A stretch of DNA of 64,000 bases. Origin: Spinellus fusiger. Lineage: Eukaryota; Mucoromycota; Mucoromycetes; Mucorales; Phycomycetaceae. Position 1 is the first letter of the stretch. Every line of letters starts with the position of its first letter. The notes beneath the pieces were generated by a model. That model was not told the DNA's origin and did no database searches. It worked only from the letters and a program-made list of their open reading frames with translations. Made by a program: the position numbers and the translations under genes. The DNA is taken from contig JALLLS010000041.1 in NCBI GenBank assembly GCA_025094145.1, positions 186,001-250,000 of the forward strand, read 5' to 3'. Of this stretch, positions 14,104 to 25,978 are shown one piece after another.

Positions 14104-15997
14104 TTACTGGTACTGATAAATGCGTGCATAGTCTTGCTTAGCAAAAGACCAATCTGGTGTGTTCATATAAGACAGTACATCAGGCTGACCATGCTCTACG
14201 ACTGCAGTACCATAGTGTTTGGGTGCTAACTGTGTATCAAAGTCATCTACAACAAATACACTCTGTGTTCCTGCTGCACGAGTCTGCCACTCAGTATCTT
14301 CCAATGACTGTTGGTATTCTTCTGTGGTGGAACTAACAGAGGAGCCGTCATCGACACCTGAGGTTTCTTTTGATGCCTGTTGGCGGTTTTCCTTGTATTT
14401 AAGTTGCATCCAACGTGTCCGGCATTGTCGCTGTAAAGAAGAAATCGTAAGTATAAAATGAACTTGTTGTAACAAACACTATCTATTGGGCCACTGGGCT
14501 ATTGAGCTACTGTACTATTTATTTTTAGATGTACCTGAGTACGGCCTTGAATTGTTTCTGCAATGCGAATCCATGATCGACCCAATTCTACTACACCACG
14601 TCGTAGTAGCTGGTCTTCGTCTACAGTCCATTTTCCTTTGCGGACTGTAGGATCAAGGGCCTCTGTCCAACGTGCCTGGCATTGAATGCCTGTGCGGTTA
14701 GGAATACGGTCAGCAACCTTGTTCCATGGAATAGGCATTCCTCGTCCTTCATTATCGACATAATTGGAGAATTCTTTAACAGAATAACGTAAAATCGAAT
14801 CTTCATAGTCTGTCCAGCGTCCCTTGTGAATATGTGGGCTAGTAATAAAGTCAATACATGTCGTTGTGCTATGATGGAAAGAGAAAAAGGCAACACGACA
14901 AAAGGGCAGAGGGCAGAGGGCAGAGGGCAACAAGGGAAAGAAAAAGGGGGAGGAAGGAGGAGCAAGAGGGCAAAACTCACTTGAGGGCACCCATCCAACG
15001 AGTGGAACATTGCATAGGACTGCGGTTGGGAACATGTGTGGCTACTAAAGACCATCGTGTAGGTCCATGCAAGGCAATGGCTTGTCTTAACACTTCGTCT
15101 TCTTCAGGTGTCCATCGTGAATAAGTGGTGGTTCGCTTGTTGCGTCGAGAGGTCTTATGCTGTGGACTGGGAGAGTAGAGCATGTAAGGAAGAGGATGCG
15201 ACAGTTTAGGTGTCGAAAGGGCATCTTCTTTTTCTTGCCATACATAAGAAGTCTGTTGGCTAGGTGACATCTGCAGGGGAGAAATAGGCTATTCCAAGAA
15301 TGATTCAGTCATTTAGAAAGACAATGCTATGAAAGAGAGTCAATGTACTTACTGTAAAAACAGGTGGGCTCATAGAAAGACTGTCAATAGAAGGTTCGAT
15401 GAGCTCTTGATAGTCATTGTCTACTGTTGGTAGTTCTCCATAGTAAGGAGTGGTGTAATTGTAGTTCATATGGTAAAGAGACTAAGTTGATACCAATAGA
15501 GATAGATGAGTGATTGATACTAATGGTGTATAGCTATGTTGATGATTTACCGTGGAATCAAAATACTCGGGAGTAGCAATTTCAGGAAGAAATGCCTAGA
15601 AGAGAAAGAGAAAGAGATGAGAAGATCTGGTGTAGGTAGGTAGGTAGGTAGGTAGATGTGTAGGTAGATGTGTAAATAGGTAGATAGGTAGGGTTCTATC
15701 TATTGATCTATCTATATCTATCTTTTAATCATCTTACATTTTGTGAGAAAGATGACATGGCATGATTCATACAAGACTGAAATAAATAAATAAAAAAGTA
15801 CAAGTTAGTCCCAGTGCAAAGTCATTTATCTTTCATCTTTATCACTTTCAAATGCTATTTTTTATCTTTTCTTTTTTCTTTTTATAGATAGATATAAAAA
15901 GGCAGTGAATTCGTAGGTGCGTAATACTTGCATGATCGTTGTCTTGGCTCCACTCTGACTGGAAGGGCACGTTCATAGAAATTCCTGTGGTGTCCAT
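14104..15997 (-). CDS. Three-repeat Myb/SANT DNA-binding protein
   Basis: Predicted nuclear transcription regulator. Seven exons (minus order: 15932-15997, 15738-15776, 15551-15595, 15353-15481, 14981-15270, 14535-14838, 14104-14430) join in frame to 399 codons plus stop. Three consecutive Myb repeats lie at about residues 142-187, 195-250 and 257-301. They contain SRWTPEEDEVLRQAI, KGRWTDYEDSILRYS and KGKWTVDEDQLLRRG, with third helices such as RTGIQCQARW and RTQRQCRTRWMQL. The second repeat carries an insertion before its second helix. The flanks are acidic or polar. The first intron appears to start with GC (CAT followed by GCAAGT), chosen because it keeps phase and gives a consistent 5' end. 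Related to c-Myb/Bas1/SNAPc-type proteins; exact orthology unknown. Confidence 0.83.
15632..15700. repeat. GTAG/AGAT tetranucleotide tract in Myb gene intron
   Basis: Tetranucleotide tandem repeats (GTAG, then AGAT variants) lie in the intron between the second and third coding exons of the Myb gene. Confidence 0.7.
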
Positions 15998-16208
15998 TGT
16001 TTTATAGGGTGTGTTTTATGTATTCAGATAAGATGTGCTGTGGACAGATGTAGAGAGTGATCAAGGCAAGGAATCAGCAAGTAAACAAACAAATGAATAA
16101 ATAGAAATTTCAAGGCAAAATAAAAATAAAAAGGCAAGTTGAGAATGCAGGCAGAAAATTAGATGTGTCCAGTGTGGGGAATGGAGATGACTGGTTTAAA
16201 ATGAGTAA

Positions 16209-16451
16209 TTAGAATGTTAGTCCATCCATAAGAAAAACCATTGCTTTATATACAAAATCAAACACAACCAGAACACCCAAAAACAACGCTAAAGTGTCCT
16301 CATGATACTTTGGTGTGTCTCCCAATGCAACCGTGGCCTTTACAGTATAAGAAAGCAAATTCTTTTTTAGACGCGCCTTGATGCTCATCATGACATGTGC
16401 TGTGCACGAGCATTTATATTCTATGCTGTAACAACCGATTTTTTTTTTCAA
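16209..16451 (-). CDS. Possible small single-pass membrane protein
   Basis: An 80-codon minus-strand ORF. The best start may be the internal ATG pair giving MMSIKARLKKNLLSYTVKA, a basic, amphipathic N-terminus. This is followed by a polar linker (DTPKYHED) and one hydrophobic segment TLALFLGVLVVFDFVYKAMV close to the C-terminus MDGLTF. The layout resembles a small tail-anchored or organelle membrane protein. I do not recognise a family. It lies upstream of the Myb gene on the same strand. An intron acceptor (TTACAG) upstream of the inner start would allow a spliced 5' end. Confidence 0.4.
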   Translation of the reverse strand: MKKKIGCYSIEYKCSCTAHVMMSIKARLKKNLLSYTVKATVALGDTPKYHEDTLALFLGVLVVFDFVYKAMVFLMDGLTF

Positions 16452-16499
16452 TTTCCTTTTGAGAGGATCGCTCCTCCCCCCACTTTTTTCTATTCGATG

Positions 16500-18468
16500 T
16501 TTATCACCTTGAACAATCTCATTTCTCCTATCTATTGTCTGTGCACCCTAATATTTGAAAACAAGGTTAAAAAAGAGCTCTATACTTCCCCTGGTCTGTG
16601 TCTAGCACTTGAACTATATTTCCACTTTCCACTTTCCACTTTCCACTTTTCCTTTCTGCCTTGCCAGCCTCTCTCTTATTCTCTCTCTCTCTATAAATCT
16701 CTCTCTCTAAATCTTCTCCCCCCCTTTTCCATTTGCACTACAAGTCTGACCCATGACTTGCTATTGTAAACCTTGCGCCATTCCTTAACCCACTCTTTTT
16801 CACTCCTTGTCACATCTTACCCTTGACTTTCTTCCGTTTTCAATCTTCCCTTTGTGTAGTCCAATACTTTTGCCATCGAACTTGGCGGCAGTTGGGACAC
16901 ATGTAGTTTATACTCTTTGAAGAAATTTGATTCAACGCTCCTGCTCTTTCTGTATTTGTCTATTGATCTTGTATAAATAATTTATAGTATAAATGTTACT
17001 CTTTTGTCAATAGATCTATTGAAGGGATGTATCTATAATAGGTGCTGTCCTATAGAGCAGCCATGGTCATCCCATTGTAAAAAGGTAGAATATCGATCTA
17101 TTTTTGTATCTTTGTATCTTTGTAGGTAAAATACCCCATTGTGTTTTTATTATAGCCTCCTGTCTGTAGAAATAGCTCAACACTCTCCATGTCAATAGTT
17201 GTATATAAAAGTATATGTAGAAATGTGTAGAAATGTGTAGAAATGTGTAGAAATGTATAATATGCACAATTATATAGAATGATATAAATATAAATATCAA
17301 TTTCTTTTTTTTAAAAAAATTATTCAGTGGGGATGGGGGAAATACAGTGGAATACAGTAGAAATACTACAGAATATATCAAACATAGTATTCTATATATT
17401 TTGAATGCACTGCAACATGTGTCCCTAAAAGGCAAGTCAGAGCGGAGAATGAGTTGAGCTTTTCATCGATGCTGGATGTAATTTTTAACAGACTCATTGA
17501 CAGTCATGGAAATTTGGACGAGATAGTAATGAGCCAGGCCATTTCTTGTGCCTAGACTCCAGTGAGAAGATATCCATTGGTATTTAGGCTTTGATGGGAT
17601 GTTTATGCTGTTGTTGTTATAATTATTAATACAATTGTTTTTATAATTGTTGTTATAATTGTTAATACAATTGTTGCTATAATTGCTGTTATAATTGTTA
17701 ATACAATTGTTATGACTACTATCTTTACTATGACTATGACTGCTCTTATTAAGTAACATTGAAAATCAACAAGAAAAATAACAGGTCTCTCTGTCTTATC
17801 ATCTACAAACCATCACTCTTCTAGTGACTATGAAATAAGACCTGCCTTGTGGCTAGGAGTATGGACAGTGGAGGCTCATAATAGACAGCAAGGCCTTGTT
17901 GCATGTTTCAATGTTTATGTTTTCTTGTGACGCCATCTTGCAGTTTTTTATATTGGAATACAAATCACCAGTCACTGATGACATACCTTGTGAAAAATAA
18001 TCAAAGAGTATATTTTCCATTGCCCGCAGACGCGTTCTCTTTCACTTGACACTCTACAGCACCTTGATAACACACCACACATACTTCCATCTCTACAAAA
18101 AGGCCTGTCTGAATTTATGAAGTTACGCTGTGAGGATTTGAAGTAGTAGAGTATTACTATTAATGATGATGAGATGGAGAGTGTGGGTTTGGCGTTCTTT
18201 TGGGGCTGTAGAGTGCTGACAAGTGTCATATCGAAAGGAGAAAAACAAGAGGTGCAGAAGCAGATGTACTGTCCATAATGGATATGTCTTGCGATGTTGC
18301 TTTTAACTTGATCTTATTTGATCGATATTTATACTCTAGTCTTTACAAGTAGATATAGAAAGTGGTTTCTATAGTTTGCAAGTGATAGTGCGCCCATGTA
18401 CCTTATCAACTGATATGTATTCAAACAAATAAAGAAGCAATAACTGTCCTTGGAGTGTATCTACAGGC
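16500..18468. other. Intergenic region with short repeats
   Basis: No confident gene. It holds a CCACTTT tandem (about 16621-16655), CT-rich tracts (about 16672-16710) and GTAGAAATGT units (about 17214-17258). It also has the repeats behind a 98-codon asparagine-rich minus ORF (17463-17759), listed separately. Confidence 0.5.
17463..17759 (-). CDS. Asparagine/tyrosine-rich ORF, doubtful gene
   Basis: A 98-codon ATG-initiated ORF. The first half is a repeat of N, Y, C and I residues produced by a repeating TTGTTATAATTGTTAATACAA-like DNA unit. The second half (PKYQWISSHWSLGTRNGLAH and onward to YIQHR) is compositionally normal. It could be the last exon of a spliced gene or a chance frame over a repeat. 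No family recognised. Confidence 0.25.
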   Translation of the reverse strand: MLLNKSSHSHSKDSSHNNCINNYNSNYSNNCINNYNNNYKNNCINNYNNNSINIPSKPKYQWISSHWSLGTRNGLAHYYLVQISMTVNESVKNYIQHR

Positions 18469-18752
18469 ATAACATAACATAACCTATGGTGTAGTGTAGT
18501 ATGGTGTAGTGTAGTATGTTATGTTATATTATGTTATGTTATGTTATAGCATAGCATAGCATAGCATAGTATACTACACCATAGTATATTATACCATACC
18601 ATACCATACCATACCATACCATACCATACCATACTACACCATACTGCACTATACTATACTACACCATACTATACTACACTATAACATAACATACTACACT
18701 ATACTATACTACACCATAGCACAGTATAATATGGTATGGCATGGTATGGTAT
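18469..18752. repeat. Self-complementary pentanucleotide mosaic repeat
   Basis: About 284 bp made almost wholly of 5-bp units of changing sequence kept largely in 5-bp phase: CATAA, then GTGTA/GTATG, TGTTA, GCATA, then CATAC in the centre. After that come ACTAC/ACTAT types, CATAA again, and finally TATGG/CATGG. CATAC/CATAA units on one side are complementary to GTATG/TTATG units on the other, so the block can fold back on itself. Confidence 0.85.
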
Positions 18753-19860
18753 CAAAGAATGATTTCTAAAATAGAAACAACATCCTTGTTTTAATGAGGT
18801 GGGTGGGCTGATTTGAACATCTACAGTGCAGAGTGAACAGTGAAGATGGTTATAAAGAAGGACACCCATGGCTTTCTACAGAACTGGATGGCCACTGCTG
18901 ATATTGAAAATAACAACAGAAAACAGAATATGTCAAGGCATCCTCTTCTGTTTGTTTATCTATTTGCTGACACTCACTAATAGTTTGCCAAGCTGGTAAC
19001 TCATCGATTCACGTTGAAACTGAAATCAACTGCGGAGATTAGCTTAGCAAATGATTGGCTTTGCAACCAATAACAGATCTTCTCAAGTCTTGGCCTAGGT
19101 TCTTTCTGTTGACTTTACTCTCTCCTACAGAACCATCTTCACTTGTAAGGTGTTGTATTTTTCTTCTCTTTCCTTTCGCCTGTGCATGACGTCATGAGAG
19201 TGTATAGAGTACAACCCAATACATCAGTAGTCCTTGTCTTAGTTTAGGATTCATTCTCCCAATCCAAAGGCGACTTAGTTTTATAAAAGGTGTTGCTGTA
19301 TCTGTAAATAGGATTTCATACTCCCTTTGTGTTCAGGTGAGTACAAATAATGTAGAGTAGAGCCTTTTTTATACATATAAATACAAAGAATCATCTTTGT
19401 ATCTGAAAATGCTTATACTCGTAAATGCATTTATTTTTATGCTTCAATGCATGGCTCTACCCGTTGTTCTCTCTAAGATGGTAGGGTAGACCATAGATTG
19501 GTAGCTAAAAGACTGAATATGTATATATCAACTCGTGATATCCTACAATAAGCAGCAACACCAATCCACACACACATTTGCCCACAAGATGAAACCCAAA
19601 TGAAACAAAAAACACCTATTTTTGACCTATGGAGATAAGCAATTCTAGACACTAATAAATAAAGAAAATACCAAGAAAAGAGAATGAGAAAATAAAAGAA
19701 AGCCTAGGAAAGCCTAGACATGAATAGAGAAAGTAGACCAAGCAAAGAATGTCCAGCAACATCAACATGGACATGGGCCTCTATGTCTATTCTATCCGCA
19801 TTTTCCGTCAAAAGAATGGAGATGCCATGTGATAGGAGCATTACAGAGATTGCAGGCCTG

Positions 19861-20110
19861 TTGGTATTGATTGGTATTGATTGGTGTTGAATAGTGTTGA
19901 TTGGTGTTGAATAGCATTGAATAGTGTTGAATAGCATTGAATAGCATTGAATAGCATGGATTAGGACTGATTAGGACTGAATAGGGCTGAATAGGGCTGA
20001 ATAGCATTGGATAGCATTGTTCAACATTAGTTAGCATTGAATAGCATTGAATAGCATTGAATAGCATTGAATAGCATTGAATAGCATGGATTAGGACTGA
20101 TTGGCACTAG
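19861..20110. repeat. Decanucleotide array, 25 units
   Basis: Twenty-five consecutive 10-bp units following the pattern (A/T)T(A/T)GNNNTGA with few exceptions; ATAGCATTGA is the commonest, with TTGGTATTGA, ATAGTGTTGA, TTAGGACTGA and ATAGGGCTGA variants arranged in short runs. The 10-bp frame is kept throughout, including a central stretch of degraded units. It starts about 650 bp upstream of the homeodomain start codon. Confidence 0.9.
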
Positions 20111-20194
20111 AATCAACATCAACAGAACTCTGTAGGCATCGAGTTCGTAATGCAAGAGTGCTTCTTCATGGGGGAGGTTGTTTGTCATTTCCAC

Positions 20195-20313
20195 TCTGTC
20201 CCATCCCATCCCATCTCATCCCAACCCATCCCATCCCATCCCAGTCTAATCTAATCTAGTCTGTTCTGTTCTGTTTTGTTCTGTCCCAGTCTAATTCATC
20301 TTATTCTACCCTT
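20195..20313. repeat. Pyrimidine-rich pentanucleotide array
   Basis: Runs of 5-bp units (CCCAT, then CTAAT, then CTGTT, then CCAGT/CTAAT again) upstream of the homeodomain gene. Like the block at 18469-18752, unit identity changes while the 5-bp frame is largely kept. Confidence 0.8.
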
Positions 20314-20514
20314 TTTCCTTGGTCAAGCAAACTGAATTCAAGGCAAGAAAAAGATTTTTTTTTTCCTTTCCCTCCTCACTGAAACCAAGTAGTAGAGCTG
20401 AGAGAGAAAGTGACAGATGAAAATAATTACTTGGTAAATAACGCATTGAATTTTTATTTTTTATTTTAATCTTCTTTTTATCTCTTTCCAGTTAATTTGT
20501 TTTACTCGATAAGC

Positions 20515-21566
20515 ATGAGTCATTCATCCACTGAAGAGAACAACCCACAAATTAGTAGACGGGAGTCTCTCTCCATTTCAGCTCTATTGAATGACGAGCA
20601 AATTGATCCTTATGACTGCTTACCGACAGAAAACGACAAAAAGAAGCTATGCCGTGTCAGTTGGTCTGGTCCCAACTACTCTTCAGAAGAAGAGCTGCAG
20701 CAGCAATGTGATCCTCTTTGGCGTCATGGCACTACAGGAGTGCATGAATCAGAAAACAGTCTTATCTTTACCTCTATAGCAAAAGCCAAACGAAGAAGAA
20801 TATCGCCTGAACAGTATGACCGTCTTATGGCTGCATTTCTTCAGAATGATACCCCCAGTTCATCCATGAGAGAGCAGCTTGCCCATGAAATTGGTATGAC
20901 AAAGAGAGAAGTCCAGGCAAGTCAGCTGTCAATGTAGGCTTCTTTGATAACATAATGTTCTATCAGGTATGGTTCCAAAACAGAAGAGCCAAAAGAAACA
21001 GATCAAAGTCCATCGGCGATTCTAGCAGTAATAGATCAGTATCAGTACCAGGAGGACCTGCAGCCCTCGCACGTTCTCGACGACCTTCTTATAACTTTCC
21101 TTACCCACCCAAGGAGAATCGCAATACATCTCTTCCTATGCAAATTAGACGGGCCTCCTTCTCTGTCATTCCTACAGTGCATGCCTCACCCTTTTCAAGT
21201 ACAGGCCAAACCACAACACCCTCCCGACTGATGGCACCCACCCTCTCCCTCACGCCCACACCCACACCCACTGCCACGCCCATGCCCACGCCCACCTCAC
21301 CTGCTGTCTCTGTTTCTTCTGTTCCTACCGGTTCTCCTGCTGTGACAGCCACCCCTCTCGGTGCACGTATCCTGGCCCCTCGCCAACACCATGACGCTTC
21401 TCTCCAGCAGTTACACACACACACGCGTTCCATGCAAGGTGAGCCATTCTTTCCACATGGTATTCAATGTGCCATTGCTGGTCTTACTCTTAGCTCACAT
21501 GTCTCAGTGAAACCTAACTCTTCTTCTGCTCTGTCTTCTCCTTCTGTCGATCCATCTAGCAAGTAG
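20515..21566 (+). CDS. Homeodomain transcription factor
   Basis: Predicted sequence-specific nuclear DNA-binding protein. Two exons, 20515-20916 and 20967-21566, give 333 residues. The start ATG (MSHSSTEENN) follows a TTTCCAG acceptor-like site, so a 5' UTR intron is possible. The homeodomain lies at about residues 90-148: basic arm KAKRRRIS, helices 1-2, then recognition helix VWFQNRRAKRNRSK with the hallmark W, F, N and R residues. The 50-bp intron cuts the recognition helix and begins with GC (CAG then GCAAGT), ending in ATCAG. It is required, because translation without splicing stops at 20936. The C-terminal half is Ser/Thr/Pro-rich with a repeated TPTPTP segment. Subfamily not assigned. 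Confidence 0.9.
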
Positions 21567-24500
21567 AAGTAGTTGAGGTCTTCTTGACTGTCCTATTGTA
21601 TAATATTTATGGGCCCATGGGTCGACACTGTAATAAAATACAGAATCATCTTTTTTGTTTATTTGCAATCACAGAAAATGCTATTCTGTTTATGCAATAC
21701 TGTCTATGGTTTCTTCATGTGTCCGTTTTATGACTCACCCACTGCAATAGCAATAGCAATAGCAATAGCAATCCACCTCATGTTGGTAGGCTGCACACCC
21801 GTCTTGAATGTCTTGTCTCCCACTGACAGCTCCCTACCCCATCTCTGCCATTGAGTGGTAGGCCTTCTTTTGCTTGCCAATACCTGTGCTGGGTACGGGT
21901 GATAGGGTGGCTCTGGGCTTATCTATAAAAAATAAATAAATAAAAATAAGGCCATTCATTGTCATGGTGATAAAATAACAAAATAGATAGGCTTTATTAA
22001 AATACAGCAAGTTGTAACCTATGGTTCTATTCAGTTGGAGGATAGGATAATGTATTGTTTTGCAAGAAAGGCCAAGCTATCGTGAGAATGGACATGTGAA
22101 GATATTTACTATTGTCTCTTCTCAAGGGATAAGCACCTACTGAAGTCTCTATTGCAGTGTAGTGTAGTGTAGTGTAGTGTAGTGTAGTGTACACTCTACA
22201 CTCTATGGATCCATGCATGCATGCATATGCTTCTGTCTCTTCTTTATCCCTCAAGCCCATCTGCTCCCGTATGGAGTCTTTTCTTGGCACTCTTCTATTT
22301 ATTTCAAAACACTCTTATGAATTGAACACGCCTCTGCTCTCTGACTTTACTCGGTACTTTGATGGATTTAGAGTCAATGCATCACAAGGAATCCACAGGT
22401 AAAACAAGATATATTGTATAGTGTTGGAGTAACAAGTGGAATGTCAAATAGTAATATAAAAAATAGAAGCAAATAGCCTATTTCTTTTCTTTGATTTGAT
22501 GGCCACTGTTTGTAACAGAAAAATGATTTCCTTTCTCTCTCTTCATCTCCCACTGAAGGTGCACCACAAAAATAAACATAAAAATAAATAGACTATCCAC
22601 CTTTATTTTTAACCATTCAATCTGTTATGGGAGTGACATTTGGTGTTTCCCGTTTTAAAATAGGCTATTTAGACAAGGCTCCATTTGACAATCTACCTTG
22701 ACGAACGGACTTGACAAACCCATTCAAATGTCCGAATCACATAATGAATTTGAATCCAAAGTGATAGACCCTTTGTATTTTCATAAAGAGAAAAAAAAGG
22801 TGTATTTGTTAATTACATGTTACACTCTCCGTTGTAGACAAAAGAAAATGTCATACCGATGCCCTTGTTTTTCTTCTATTTTAAAAACTGAGGAAAAAGA
22901 AAAAAAGAAAAAACAACAACAACAACAACATCTGCTGCTGCTACAAAAGCGTGTATGCATTGAACATACGACAATGATGAAAAAGCCAATCTCCAGGTGT
23001 GGACTTGTAGTAGCATTCCTCATTTCGCACTGACAAAAGAATCATTGTAGGTAGTACATGTGTGGCTGCTTAGTATGCTTTTTGTTTAACTGTGGACATA
23101 GAAATCTACTCACATGTTATAACCCTAATTATTTTATTATAGAAAGTAACGTCAAGTCAGTTCTGTCATGACTCTCTTTGGTTATTTGTAGCTAGTGTGT
23201 TTTTATTTCTCCCTTTTTTTTCCTTTTTTATTTCTTCAGTGTAGAGTACAGGCTGGAGATCAATAGGTGAATAGATACATAAATTAATAAAATTAATTAC
23301 ACTACTTACATAATATACATACGACATGGACATACAACATGGACATACATAGGCTCTACAGGAGAGCATGGCAAGGTTAAGGAACAACACATTAGGCCAG
23401 AGAGTGGAGTATAAACACTAATCAAAAGAGTGTAGACTACAGATATCAAAAGGAGGGCAGGGGTCTAGACAGTCTATTAGAAACTTACTCATCCATTTTC
23501 ATGCTAAAATTTAGCACTAATAAAGCAGTCCCAAGAGAGGGAAAGTCTCAAATACATTGTGTTGATGTCTACAAAGCTAGGTTACTTCTTTGCCACCTAT
23601 TTCCATCTCCTCTTGGCTCCCATAGGTGAAGACCCTGACACTCCGATGTGTGCAAGTGGGCATAGAGTAAAAAGAGAGAGAGAGATTATGCCGAATAAGT
23701 GTTACTTTTATTCTTTGACACTCCATGCTGTAAGACCTAAAAATGAGTGCAGCCTTGGTGATTCATCTAAAACATAGCATTTAGATCCGCAAATGATATG
23801 CACTTGAAGATGAATAGATCGGTATTTTCTGTTCTCATTCAAAGATTCAAAATCAACTCGCGATTAAAATGCATAAATCGATAGTTTATGAAATATAAAA
23901 ATATAGATATCTATCTATATATAAATATATTTATAAAGGAAGAATGAAAGAAGAAAACCAAATGTATGAATTATAGTAACCTTTGTTTTCTTTTTCTTCC
24001 TTCTCTCTCTCCTCCCCCCCCTCCTCCCCCTCATTCTGCCCCCTTTATTTATATCTATAGATTGATATATACTTTATTTCTTTTATTCTTTTCCTTATTG
24101 TTTCTTTATAGACCTATTCGTTGTCCAGTTCCATGGCATTTTCATTTTCAAACCATAAAAAATCACCCTACTTGATAGAAACAATGACATGCACCAACAA
24201 AACAAATAAAATAGGCTTTACACGCTGATCTATTATAAAGAGAATCCCGTGGATACATAAGACACATTAACATATATAGAAAAATATAAGTGATCAGAGC
24301 AAAATGACATTATTGCAAGTTGTTTCTGTAGCTGTGATTACAGCTATTACAGCTATTACAGCTATTACAGCTGTTCATGTTACCGTTGCCGTTACCGTTA
24401 CCATGGCCTTGCACAATTCCAAGAGGGATATACATGTACATAAATTTATAAGAATATAAATCACAGGTGATACATGACATACAATAAGGATGATGAGCGA

Positions 24501-25637
24501 GGTTTGATTGATGCCAAAATTTTCTTCTAGTTTAAAATAGGCAAAGCTGCTTTTGTGTCCAAGCACACAGACATCGACACGCTGCTACCTGCACAGTCAA
24601 AACTTTATAATGATGAAATCTTATTTATTTCTATAGGTACACATTCAGGGAAACACAAAGACACCTATACGCCCTATAAATATTAAAAAGAAGAAAAAAA
24701 GTGATATTTATAGTAGACCTTTATATATATTTGTACATGCTTCTAGTGACCCAGATGGAGATAATTTTAAATGATATTTCCTTTCTTGAGTGTACTTGTT
24801 AAAGTTTATCTACAAGCAAGAGATGGAGAGAAACAATTCTTTCTATCAATTCTAGCTATGACCATCACTGTAGATCGTTATTTTATGAAAACTCTTAATA
24901 GTGCTATGGGGAATCCATAATAATTCATCATTACTTTTTATTTTATTTTATCCTTACAACTACCCTTGCCATTCCTATGATCACTGTTACCATTGTTACC
25001 GTTGTTACCGTTGTTACCCTTCTTATTGTTACTCTTCTTATTGTCAATGCTTGTGAGCACCGCAGTATTTGTTTTGGGTGGGCTGTTGAAGTAAGATCGA
25101 TGAAACAAAGTTTATGCTTTTCCTTTCACAATTATAAAAATAAAATAAAAATAAAAATAAAAAAAAGAGAAAAAGAAAGAATTATTATACAAATAAAGTA
25201 ATAGAGCACATCACTTGAAACGTCGATCCCAACCTACTTTCTGTATTTTTAACAATAGACAGTCCAGGAATAACAAAGAAACAAAAATAAAGGAATACAA
25301 GCAATCTCGCCACTCATTTGCTCACCATTCCAAACTCCATGAATTCATTAGTACCCATTTTGATCGTCAATTGCCATGTTGTTTGGTGTACATCCTGTCC
25401 TACCTAACAAATAGTAGAACCCTGTTCATGAAACAAGTGGTGGCAGTGGTGCTGGTGCTGGCATTGGTGCTGGTGCTAGTGGTACTTGTAGTATCTGTAC
25501 CACTAGCACCATCATCACTGTTATTTCCAACACCATCAATATCTATCCTCGTAGCGGAAATACAAGAAAGTAAAGCGTACAAGGGATCGGTATCAAGAAG
25601 ACTATTGATCATGCTGCTGTTATAAAGTAACAAATGT
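21567..25637. other. Gene-poor intergenic region with simple repeats
   Basis: No conserved coding sequence recognised. Simple repeats include GCAATA (about 21746-21770), a GTAGT pentamer array followed by a partial inverse copy (about 22157-22203), CAACAA (about 22913-22929) and (CT)n-C runs (about 24001-24033). There are also ATTACAGCT (about 24337-24371) and GTTACC/GTTGTTACC units (about 24387-24405 and 24985-25020). A minus-strand Thr/Ser-rich frame at 25400-25625 looks compositionally driven. Confidence 0.5.
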
Positions 25638-25864
25638 ATGAGAACTCAAACTCACGTACGAAAATGCTGTCACACCTTCCTTTCTTTTCTTTGCAGATCA
25701 TTTTCATTACACACTACAATAAGAAATATAAATATAAATATAAAACTATGTGGGGCATTTCAGATAACGTTCACATCACACCTAGTATAGAAGAACCCTT
25801 TCTAATGACTAGTGTAGACCCATCCAACAAGGAAAAGAATTTTTATGCTGTATTGAGTGCATAA
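25638..25864 (+). CDS. Possible small spliced protein
   Basis: Splicing 25638-25655 to 25697-25864 (a 41-bp GT-AG intron with a pyrimidine-rich TTTCTTTGCAG end) gives a 61-residue protein. It runs from MRTQTH to a normal-looking C-terminus including HITPSIEEPFLMTS and KEKNFYAVLSA. It is convergent with the Zn2Cys6 gene. No family recognised, and the intron is at the short limit; an alternative is that only the ORF from 25697 is part of a longer, undetected transcript. Confidence 0.3.
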
Positions 25865-25978
25865 AAAGATCTGTAATAAGAATCTATCTCTTCCATTCTT
25901 CTTTTCTTTTCCTACCAATAAAACAAAGAGCAAGAGATAGAAATCTATAGAAACACAAAAGAGAGCGGCACAGGCGCA

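Noticed and set aside
13776..14144. 122-codon hydrophobic minus ORF
   Set aside because: Arises from low-complexity A/G-rich sequence between convergent genes, with repeated FVCLFVCL from an AAAC tract; no domain.
19704..20209. Three overlapping minus ORFs with repeated LFNAIQCYSM
   Set aside because: They are translations of the decamer array (10 bp x 3 gives a 10-residue repeat), not genes.
21101..21433. 110-codon minus ORF rich in Val/Gly
   Set aside because: It is the antisense of the Thr/Pro-rich repeat in the homeodomain gene and its composition follows from that repeat.
25400..25633. Thr/Ser-rich minus ORF, and its plus-strand Val/Leu-rich counterpart
   Set aside because: Both frames come from a GGTGCTGGT-like repeat; neither has a supported start, splice partner or family.
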